In this document: positions 32,845-39,128 of the stretch, piece by piece
Layout: each line of letters opens with the position of its first letter
Position numbering within the stretch: the first letter of the stretch is position 1
Assembly: GCA_021821045.1 (NCBI GenBank)
Contig: JAKACW010000041.1
Span: forward strand, 1 to 39,128
From: Pseudomonadota bacterium
GTDB taxonomy: Bacteria > Pseudomonadota > Gammaproteobacteria > JAADHS01
Reading direction: 5' to 3'
Length of the DNA stretch: 39,128 nucleotides
Notes under the pieces: model-generated
The model's database searches: none
Told to the model about the DNA's origin: nothing
Seen by the model: only the letters and a program-made list of their open reading frames with translations
Made by a program: the position numbers and the translations under genes

Positions 32845-34200
32845 ATGGAAAATCTGTTAGGCCGTATCGGCGGAGCGTTCTCCGCCTTGGTATGGGAAAG
32901 CGACTTGACCCGCGCATCCCACGCCAAACTCTGGCTGATCCGCGTCCTTCGCGTCATCGGCGCGCTGCACCGCGAACTCTCCCGCGGGGAACTGACCTTG
33001 CGCGCAATGGGCCTTGTCTATACCACGCTCTTGTCGCTGGTGCCCTTGCTCGCGGTGAGTTTCTCTGTATTGAAAGCGTTCGACGTCCACAATCAAATCG
33101 AACCGCTGCTGAGCAACTTCATGGCGCCGCTGGGAGATAAGGGCGTCGAAATCACCGCCAATATCATTAGTTTCGTCGAGAACATGCGGGTCGGCGTGCT
33201 TGGATCTCTCGGTCTGGCCGTATTGATCTACACGGTTGTTTCACTGGTGCAGAAAATCGAGAACGCGTTCAACAGCATCTGGCACGATACGCCGACACGT
33301 AGTGTCCTGCGGCGCTTTTCGGACTACCTAAGCGTCATGCTCGTGGGTCCGGTTCTGGTTTTCTCCGCCATCGGCTTGACCGCGTCCATGGTCAGCAACC
33401 GCTTGGTTCAGAAGATTTTGGCGATCGAACCCTTCGGCACCGCGTTTTATCTTGCCGGGCAAGTCATGCCCTATGTGCTGATCATTGCCGCGTTCACGTT
33501 TGTTTACATCTTCATCCCCAACACCAAGGTTCGTCTGAGCAGCGCGCTGACCGGGGGGGTTATCGCCGGAATATTATGGAAAACCGCCGGCTGGGGTTTC
33601 GCGCTTTTCGTGGCGCACTCGGCCAAATATCACGCCATCTACTCCGGCTTCGCGATCGTCATTATTTTCATGATCTGGATTTACGTAAGCTGGTTGATTC
33701 TTTTGTTGGGCGCGCAGATCTCCTTCTTTCACCAAAATCCGCAGTTCCTGCGTCAGCACGTCGAAACGCCTCGCCTGAGTGCTCACGTTCAGGAGTATCT
33801 CGCATATTGGCTGATGCAAAAAATCGGCGCCGCGTTTTCCCGCGGAGAAATGCCGCCCCGGTTGAGCGAACTGGCGCAACGTGCGCAGGTTCCGACCGAT
33901 CTGCTGTACGAAGTGGAGGGTGCGCTCAAACGCGAGCAACTCATTAGGGAAACCGCCGATGAGCCTCCCGGGTTGGTTCCGGGGCGAGATCCCGACACAC
34001 TGACGCTTGCCATGGTTCGACGCGCCATACGCACGGCTAACGAGGAAACGTTCACGATCGATAAGCACGCCCTCGGCGACGCCGCTTTGGAAAGCATTAT
34101 GCAGGAGGTGGATGCCGCCGCCGATTCGGCATTGCACAAGCGCACACTTGCATCGATCGTTGAGTCACCGACCCGCCATGACGCGCCCGACGGCGCCTAG
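32845..34200 (+). CDS. YihY/BrkB-family inner membrane protein
   Basis: The 451-residue protein has a basic N-terminus, RGELTLRAMGLVYTTLLSLVPLLAVSFSVLKAF (family hallmark), and about six hydrophobic helices (from about 55 to 300), with the conserved IWIYVSWLILLLGAQISF segment near 290-305. The last 130 residues form a soluble domain with a winged-helix-like stretch (PPRLSELAQRAQVPTDLLYEVEGALKREQLI), longer than in E. coli YihY (about 290 residues). The function of this family is not established; older names as ribonuclease BN were shown to be wrong. The ATG at 32845 was chosen over a TTG two codons upstream. Confidence 0.92.
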   Translation: MENLLGRIGGAFSALVWESDLTRASHAKLWLIRVLRVIGALHRELSRGELTLRAMGLVYTTLLSLVPLLAVSFSVLKAFDVHNQIEPLLSNFMAPLGDKGVEITANIISFVENMRVGVLGSLGLAVLIYTVVSLVQKIENAFNSIWHDTPTRSVLRRFSDYLSVMLVGPVLVFSAIGLTASMVSNRLVQKILAIEPFGTAFYLAGQVMPYVLIIAAFTFVYIFIPNTKVRLSSALTGGVIAGILWKTAGWGFALFVAHSAKYHAIYSGFAIVIIFMIWIYVSWLILLLGAQISFFHQNPQFLRQHVETPRLSAHVQEYLAYWLMQKIGAAFSRGEMPPRLSELAQRAQVPTDLLYEVEGALKREQLIRETADEPPGLVPGRDPDTLTLAMVRRAIRTANEETFTIDKHALGDAALESIMQEVDAAADSALHKRTLASIVESPTRHDAPDGA

Positions 34201-34278
34201 AAAATTCGGCAAGGTGCATTAATTGAATAAGAGATGTCGTTCTGCTAACCTGCGCCCACGAGCAGATTTATTTGGTGG

Positions 34279-35190
34279 ATGGGCTTGAAGTCGTTCTGGC
34301 GTAAGCGCAATTCAGATTCCTCGCTGGCTTTTTCCCGCATCTCCTTGCGTGCGACCGCGTGCGGTTTTTTCGTGCTTGTTTTGGTTGCGGCAATCCCTGC
34401 AATCGCCGCGTCCAAACTCGAAGATCACTTTGAATCGGCTGTCGTTCTGGATGCGACGACCGGGGAAGTGCTTTACTCTCATCAGCCCCATCAGAAAGTC
34501 ATACCGGCCTCTTTGGTCAAGCTCATGGTCGCGCTGATCGCCGTCGAGCGCGCCCAGCAAGGGCAACTGGACTTAAACGAGAAACACACCGTAAGCGCCG
34601 CCGCCAGCCGGATCGGCGGACACCAGGTGTTTCTTAAACAGGGCGAGGTCTTCACCCTCGAGGAGTTGTTGAAAGCGGTCATCATCGCCTCGGCCAATGA
34701 CGCCGCCTACGCCGTCGCCGAACATGTGGGCGGAACAGCCGATCGCTTCGTAACCTTCATGAACCAGCGTGCAAAACAGTTGAACATGCGCGATACGGAG
34801 TTCCACAACGTCCACGGCTTGCCGCCAAACAAAAGGAAGGGGCAAAAAGACAATATCAGCAGCGCCTACGATCTCGGTGTCCTGGCGCGCCATGTCACCA
34901 AGTATCCGCTCATATTGCAGTGGTCATCGACGCGCCTGGACTGGTTCCGCGACGGAACGTTTCAACTGCTCAACACCAACCATCGCTTTCTGCGCGACGT
35001 TAGCGGCGCGGACGGTCTCAAAACCGGTTACCATCCCCGCGGCGCGGGATTCAATCTCGTCGGCACGGCGGTGCGCGACGGCCGTCGCCTCATCACGGTC
35101 GTCATGGGTTCGCCAACCTCGAAGGATCGCTTAAAAGCCGCGACCACCTTGATGGAAAAGCAATTCACTCCCAAGGCCACCTTGCCATAA
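34279..35190 (+). CDS. D-alanyl-D-alanine carboxypeptidase / endopeptidase (low-molecular-mass PBP)
   Basis: The 303-residue protein has a membrane-spanning export signal (about 24-44, GFFVLVLVAAIPAIAASK) and a serine beta-lactamase-type domain with all three active-site motifs: Ser78-Leu-Val-Lys81, Ser138-Ala-Asn140 and Lys248-Thr-Gly250. Enzymes of this family trim D-Ala from peptidoglycan stem peptides or cleave D,D crosslinks in the periplasm. It lacks the extra C-terminal beta-domain and amphipathic anchor of PBP5/PBP6, so it is closer to the short, PBP7-like type. It is flanked by the yihY-like gene and the GGDEF gene, same strand, with 78 and 110 bp spacings. Confidence 0.93.
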   Translation: MGLKSFWRKRNSDSSLAFSRISLRATACGFFVLVLVAAIPAIAASKLEDHFESAVVLDATTGEVLYSHQPHQKVIPASLVKLMVALIAVERAQQGQLDLNEKHTVSAAASRIGGHQVFLKQGEVFTLEELLKAVIIASANDAAYAVAEHVGGTADRFVTFMNQRAKQLNMRDTEFHNVHGLPPNKRKGQKDNISSAYDLGVLARHVTKYPLILQWSSTRLDWFRDGTFQLLNTNHRFLRDVSGADGLKTGYHPRGAGFNLVGTAVRDGRRLITVVMGSPTSKDRLKAATTLMEKQFTPKATLP

Positions 35191-35300
35191 TCGGGCGCCA
35201 AAAATCCTTTCCTGCAACACCTTCAAACATCAATCAACTTGTCGCTACTCATAGCGAGCACACGCATTTCAACCACGGAATTGGTAGGGCCTATCGCGAA

Positions 35301-36473
35301 ATGTCCAGCCGCATTCACGATTACATTTGGACATTTGCCAATCAGGGCACGTTGCCGTCGGATTCGGATCAGGAACGCCTGAGGAAGGCGCTGCTCACCC
35401 TCATCGCCAGCGGGATCGCCATCCTCGCCGTGTTCTGGGGCGCGCTATATGCGGTTGCCGGCTATCCCCGCTCCGGCGCAATTCCGTTGACCTACGCCGC
35501 GACGTCAATCCTCACCATCTCGTTCTATCTGCGGACAAAGAAATTCGAGTTCTTCCGTTTCAGCCAGTTGGCGTTGATCGTAGTCCTGCCCTTTTTGCTG
35601 CAAACCAGTCTGGGCGGTTTCGCCAACGGCAGCGTCGTCATGGTGTGGGCGTTTTTCGCGCCGCTGGCCGCCATGTTTTTCTCCGATAATCGCTCCGCGT
35701 TTGGCTGGCTGCTTGCCTTCCTGGCGTTGACGGTCCTTTCCGCAGTGCTTGAAGTCACGATTCTCGATAACGCACCCACCATGAGCAAGTCGCTGAACAC
35801 GATCTTTTTCGTTCTCAACATGGGCTTCGGATTCGCGGTGATCTACGTCGTGCTGCTCTATTTCGTGCGAGATCGCGAGCAGTCCCACGCCGTCGCGCTC
35901 AAGGCCCGGGAAGAAGCGATCGCTTCCAAATCAGCGCTCGAGCAGGCTTACAAGCGCTTGCAAGACAACGAGGTGAAGATTCGCGAACTGATGTTGACCG
36001 ACCCGCTGACAGGGCTGCCCAATCGACGCCATCTCGATCAACGCCTTGAAGAAGAGGTGAAACGGGTCCGACGCTTCGGTCACAGCGTATGCATCGTGAT
36101 GACGGATTTGGACTACTTTAAAGCGGTGAACGACACCTTCGGCCACGCGGTGGGCGACGCAACGTTGCAGATGTTTTCTCACATCCTGCAGGACAGCGTG
36201 CGAACGGTCGACTTCGTGGCCCGTTACGGCGGCGAGGAATTCGTGCTGCTGCTGCCCGAAACCATGATGGACGGCGCGACGCAGGTTGCCGAACGTATCC
36301 GGCAATCAACGGCGGAAAAGGTCATCCCCACGACGGACAGAAAGTTGTCGGCGAGTTTCGGCGTAACCAAGGTTCGCGGCGATGAAACAATCTACGACGC
36401 CATTGGACGTGCCGACAAGGCGCTATACAAGTCCAAGGAACAGGGGCGCAATCGCGTGACTTGTGTGTCGTGA
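35301..36473 (+). CDS. Membrane diguanylate cyclase (GGDEF domain)
   Basis: The 390-residue protein has about six membrane helices (about 30-190) and a coiled-coil linker (195-228) leading to a GGDEF domain (about 230-390). The active-site motif is GGEEF (310-314) and DPLTGLPNRRHL opens the domain, so it should make cyclic di-GMP from two GTP. The inhibitory I-site RxxD is intact (Arg301 to Asp304, five residues before GGEEF), predicting product feedback inhibition. The substrate Asp/Asn set (TDLDYFKAVNDTFGH) is present. It may feed c-di-GMP signalling to pili or adhesion, by inference only. The ATG at 35301 has no strong ribosome site. REP-like DNA lies at its 3' end. Confidence 0.95.
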   Translation: MSSRIHDYIWTFANQGTLPSDSDQERLRKALLTLIASGIAILAVFWGALYAVAGYPRSGAIPLTYAATSILTISFYLRTKKFEFFRFSQLALIVVLPFLLQTSLGGFANGSVVMVWAFFAPLAAMFFSDNRSAFGWLLAFLALTVLSAVLEVTILDNAPTMSKSLNTIFFVLNMGFGFAVIYVVLLYFVRDREQSHAVALKAREEAIASKSALEQAYKRLQDNEVKIRELMLTDPLTGLPNRRHLDQRLEEEVKRVRRFGHSVCIVMTDLDYFKAVNDTFGHAVGDATLQMFSHILQDSVRTVDFVARYGGEEFVLLLPETMMDGATQVAERIRQSTAEKVIPTTDRKLSASFGVTKVRGDETIYDAIGRADKALYKSKEQGRNRVTCVS

Positions 36474-36507
36474 CTGCGCGCGATGAGGCGGCCGCGGCTG
36501 CAAGTCG

Positions 36508-36628
36508 GACGAAGAATCGCGGAATGATCCGCTCCCACAACAAGAACTCTCATCACTTTGGGAGAACTGTCATCCCTTTGGAAGAACTCCCATCCCTGTG
36601 GGAGCGGATCATTCCGCGATTCTTCGTC
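36508..36628. repeat. Large REP-like inverted repeat with three 20-bp tandem units in the loop
   Basis: The left arm 36508-36539 and the right arm 36597-36628 are perfect 32-bp inverted copies (core AATCGCGGAATGATCC). The 57-base loop holds three direct 20-bp units (36544-36563, 36564-36583 and 36584-36603, consensus GAACTNTCATCCCTTTGGGA), the last overlapping the right arm. The element sits between the GGDEF gene and the convergent iclR-type gene, whose stop is five bases away. Confidence 0.85.
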
Positions 36629-36633
36629 GACCT

Positions 36634-37419
36634 TCACTCGCCGCTGTAACCGAGCCGGCGCGAAATCCGCAATGCCGCTTCGCGCAGCGGAACGATCCAC
36701 TCGTCACGCCGCCGTTCAAGAGGCGCCGAGATGGACAACCCCGCCACCGGTTCGCCCGCGGAATCGCGGATCAAGGCACCCAAACAGCCTACGCCCAATT
36801 CCGCCTCTTCGTTGTCATAGGCAAAACCCCGCTCAACCGCGTCGTGTGTTGTCCGCACTAACAACGCCGCGTCGGTAATGGTGTTCGGCGTATAGCGCCG
36901 CAATCCGCTGCGCTGAGCGTAGCGCAAACACGCTTGTTCGCCGTCGCCGCCCAGCATCAGCTTGCCCACCGCGGTAACATGCAACGGCGCGCGGCTGCCA
37001 ATCACCTGTTCGACGCGCATCATGCGGTTAGGCGTAACGCGTTCGATGTAAACCACCTCGTCGTTTTCCCGCACCGTCAAATTGACCGTCTCGGCCACTT
37101 CACTGCGCAATCGTTCCATTTCCGGCCGAGCGAGCGAACGCAAATCGGTGTCCAGGCGAACTCGGCCGCCGTAGCGTAGAAACGTCGGCCCCAATCGATA
37201 GGCGCCTTCGCCGTCCCGCTCCACCAATCCGTGCTGCTGCAGCGAGGCCAAAATGCGAAAGGCCGTGGACACATGCAGCCCCGTGTCCAACGCCAGGACC
37301 TTCAGATTCGGCGGCTTTTTGGCCTGCGCTACGGTTTCCAACAGTCGCGCGGCGCGATCCAGCACCTGGATGCCGGATGAACTTTCCGCCCTTTCGCTCT
37401 TGTCCCGTTTGGTTGCCAT
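36634..37419 (-). CDS. IclR-family transcriptional regulator
   Basis: The 261-residue protein starts MATKRDKSERAESSSGIQVLDRAARLLETVAQAKKPPNLKVLALDTGLHVSTAFRILASLQQHGLVER, a winged helix-turn-helix typical of IclR regulators (about 15-80), followed by the ligand-binding IclR domain (about 95-260, with TVRENDEVVYIERV, VIGSRAPLHVTAVGKLMLG and GVGCLGALIRDSAGEPVAGLSISAP). The ATG at 37419 fits the family; a GTG at 37440 adds seven residues inside the candidate operator. It is divergent from the ThDP enzyme gene with about 100 bp between, so it probably controls that gene and itself. Confidence 0.93.
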   Translation of the reverse strand: MATKRDKSERAESSSGIQVLDRAARLLETVAQAKKPPNLKVLALDTGLHVSTAFRILASLQQHGLVERDGEGAYRLGPTFLRYGGRVRLDTDLRSLARPEMERLRSEVAETVNLTVRENDEVVYIERVTPNRMMRVEQVIGSRAPLHVTAVGKLMLGGDGEQACLRYAQRSGLRRYTPNTITDAALLVRTTHDAVERGFAYDNEEAELGVGCLGALIRDSAGEPVAGLSISAPLERRRDEWIVPLREAALRISRRLGYSGE

Positions 37420-37434
37420 AGGAACTCGCTTAAT

Positions 37435-37489
37435 TTTCACAATGCGGGAATAATTACATATTGTGAAATCCGTGGCAAGCCGGTATCGT
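37435..37489 (+). promoter_or_regulatory. Candidate IclR operator overlapping the promoter of the ThDP enzyme gene
   Basis: TTTCACAAT (37435-37443) and ATTGTGAAA (37460-37468) are a perfect 9-bp inverted repeat with a 16-base spacer. TTGTGA (37461-37466) and TATCGT (37484-37489), 17 bases apart, form a modest -35/-10 pair (4 of 6 matches each), so the right half-site covers the -35. This layout suits control by the adjacent IclR-type protein. Confidence 0.5.
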
Positions 37490-37521
37490 AAATCCCAAGT
37501 AGATCCCTAGGAGATTTCGCC

Positions 37522-39128
37522 GTGACCGCAACCATCGCCACACAACTCGCCGACGCCACCACCAAGGCGTCGTTTATCTCAGGAATTCAGTACCTTGGGC
37601 AGGCGCAGTCGGAGCTTGACCGCTACGGTGCCGCGCCGGTTATTAAAGAGGGCGAGAGTCGGGTCGCGGATTCAACCGCCGTCCAGGCCGCCTATCAAAC
37701 CCTGCTCGCCGCCGATGCCCTGCGCTATCTGATGTTGCAGATGACCGGCGAAAAGGCTTCCGGCCATCCGGGCGGTTACGCCAGCGGCGCCGAAGCCTAT
37801 GCCGCCCTATGGATGCTCGGGCACAAGAACATGGTCACGGAAGTCGGTCACCACGCGCCGGGCTTTTACAGCGCGTTATTCCTCGACCGCTCGTTGGAAG
37901 CCATGGGCATACACACGGTGAGTGACCTGCGGGCCCGTTTCCGCGAACGCCACGGGCTGCTCGGACATTTGTCCGGCGCCATTCCGGGCGTGCTCGCCCC
38001 CGCGGGGCCGCTGGGACAAGGCCAGCACTTCGCTCTCGCCGGTGCCTTGCTCAATCGCGACAAGTTGTTCCCAGTGAGCATCGGCGACGGTGGATTGGGC
38101 GAACCGTACATCATGTCGGCGTTCCAGCATTTCCTCACCGCCTATCCCGCCACGACCAATTTCCTACCGGTGCTGATTTGGAACGGCTACAGCCAGGAAC
38201 ATCATTCCATGGTCTCCACCACCAATAACGACGAGATGATCGCGTATTGGAAAGCGCATGGTTTCAAGGAGGTCATCTTGGTCGATGCCCGGGACTACGC
38301 CGACGCAGCGAACGTCGCAACTTACGCCGACAGCACAGCCTTCCCCATGGCCAACCGCATCGCGTTTACATCGCGCGTACTTTCGGCGATGGACGAGGCC
38401 GCGGGAAAAGCCATGTCCGGCACGCCCACCTGCTTCATCATCAAGCAGCTCAAGGGCGCCGGCGTGCATGCCCGCGGCTCCAAGTCTCACAATCTGTATC
38501 CGGGCGACACCCTCACCGCAACCCACATGGTCGATGCGATGAAGCAACGGGCGTTGCCGGAGGAAGCCTGGAAACTGGTGCGCACCAACTTCGCCCGCGC
38601 AGGCGGTGGCCCCGCCGCGCAAACGGTGGTCACTGAACTAGAGCGCAACATCGCCGAACTCGCGCCCCTGACCTTGACCCATCATGCGGTAGGGGCCAAC
38701 GCGGTGCCGTCCACCAGCATGGGATCCCTCGTGGCCCAGGTCGGCACGCAAGACGCGGACTACATCGTCACCAACGCTGACGGCAACGAAGCGTCCGGCT
38801 TGAAAGTCATCAACGACGCGTTGAAGATTCGCCACCCGACGACGGATCCGCTTTACAATCAGCACCCCGACGGTCAAGTCTACGAGCCGCTCAATGAAGA
38901 CGCCTGCGCCGGACTCGCAGCGGGCTTGGCGCTGTTCGGTTCGCGCGCCCTGTGGCTGTCTTATGAAAGCTTCGCCATTAACGGCCTGCCGATCGTCCAG
39001 ACCGTGGCGCAAGCCATGGCCGAACTGCGGCGCAAAACGCCGTCCTTGGTCTGCATGTACACCGCCGGCGCGCTCGAGCAAGGCCGCAACGGCTGGACCC
39101 ATCAGCGTCCGGAAGTGGAAAACTACTT
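37522..39128 (+). CDS. Phosphoketolase/transketolase-like ThDP enzyme (3' end outside window)
   Basis: At least 535 residues are present and the gene runs off the end. The GTG at 37522 follows TAGGAGA (37508-37514). Visible features are SGHPGG (80-85), GHHAPGFYSALFLD (109-122), a thiamine-diphosphate motif GDGGLGEP (188-195) with NGYS about 30 residues on (221-224), SGAIPGVLAPAGPLGQGQHF, KQLKGAGVHARGSKSHNLYPG, EDACAGLAAGLALFGSRALW and GRNGWTHQRPEV. This combines phosphoketolase-like and transketolase-like blocks, so the enzyme acts on sugar phosphates in the pentose-phosphate or related pathways. The reaction is unsure: I recall that some relatives are annotated as xylulose-5-phosphate 3-epimerase, which I cannot confirm. 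It is divergent from the IclR-type gene. Confidence 0.85.
   Translation, partial: MTATIATQLADATTKASFISGIQYLGQAQSELDRYGAAPVIKEGESRVADSTAVQAAYQTLLAADALRYLMLQMTGEKASGHPGGYASGAEAYAALWMLGHKNMVTEVGHHAPGFYSALFLDRSLEAMGIHTVSDLRARFRERHGLLGHLSGAIPGVLAPAGPLGQGQHFALAGALLNRDKLFPVSIGDGGLGEPYIMSAFQHFLTAYPATTNFLPVLIWNGYSQEHHSMVSTTNNDEMIAYWKAHGFKEVILVDARDYADAANVATYADSTAFPMANRIAFTSRVLSAMDEAAGKAMSGTPTCFIIKQLKGAGVHARGSKSHNLYPGDTLTATHMVDAMKQRALPEEAWKLVRTNFARAGGGPAAQTVVTELERNIAELAPLTLTHHAVGANAVPSTSMGSLVAQVGTQDADYIVTNADGNEASGLKVINDALKIRHPTTDPLYNQHPDGQVYEPLNEDACAGLAAGLALFGSRALWLSYESFAINGLPIVQTVAQAMAELRRKTPSLVCMYTAGALEQGRNGWTHQRPEVENY

Noticed and set aside
36544-36603. Tandem 20-bp units as a CRISPR array
   Set aside because: The three units are directly adjacent with no unique spacers, and no cas gene is present.

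Overview
The window looks like a chromosomal segment of a GC-rich gammaproteobacterium. It carries a full-length rlmM (the 23S rRNA methyltransferase typical of Gammaproteobacteria), a minor-pilin operon in the order fimT-pilV-pilW-pilX-pilY1-pilE as in type IVa pilus bacteria, and gltX followed by tRNA-Ala(GGC) and tRNA-Glu(TTC). No phage, IS element, CRISPR array or plasmid gene is visible. The genus cannot be named from what I see.

Layout. 1-4.7 kb: an exported protein of unknown function, an orphan membrane histidine kinase with Cache and PAS domains, a small exported protein and a clear terminator. 4.7-9.0 kb: a DUF1704/QEGLA protein with a HExxxH...E putative zinc site, an MFS transporter abutting it tail to tail, and an MgtE magnesium channel. 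9.1-12.5 kb: a two-gene phosphorelay operon (hybrid kinase, then a receiver-kinase protein). 12.6-17.3 kb: rlmM, a beta-propeller/TonB-C-like lipoprotein pair, and the gltX-tRNA operon with its terminator. 17.5-20.8 kb: a three-gene operon (GMVLAS-motif protein, HDOD protein, soluble histidine kinase) downstream of a FixJ/NarL-type regulator. 21.0-23.3 kb: a tiny membrane protein and another orphan membrane histidine kinase. 23.3-29.6 kb: the minor pilin/PilY1 operon on the minus strand. 29.9-36.5 kb: rimO, two proteins without a firm family, a YihY-family membrane protein, a D,D-carboxypeptidase and a membrane diguanylate cyclase. 36.6 kb to the end: an IclR-type regulator divergent from a phosphoketolase/transketolase-like ThDP enzyme that runs off the window.

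How the genes fit together. Signal transduction dominates: five histidine kinases, a response regulator, an HDOD protein and a GGDEF protein, next to pilus assembly genes. This suits a surface-associated, motile or biofilm-forming lifestyle, though no direct regulatory link to the pili is shown by the sequence. The most notable observations are: (i) a roughly 235-residue periplasmic sensor domain with two cysteines at identical positions (138 and 161) in two different kinases, one of which appears to pair that sensor with the kinase core type of a third; (ii) a family of REP-like palindromes at four gene 3' ends, the largest a 32-bp perfect inverted repeat enclosing three 20-bp tandem units; (iii) a bacterial relative of the tubulin-carboxypeptidase (MATCAP/DUF1704) fold; and (iv) an IclR/ThDP-enzyme pair with a 9-bp inverted repeat overlapping a candidate -35 box.

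All domain calls come from reading motifs by eye. No database search was possible.
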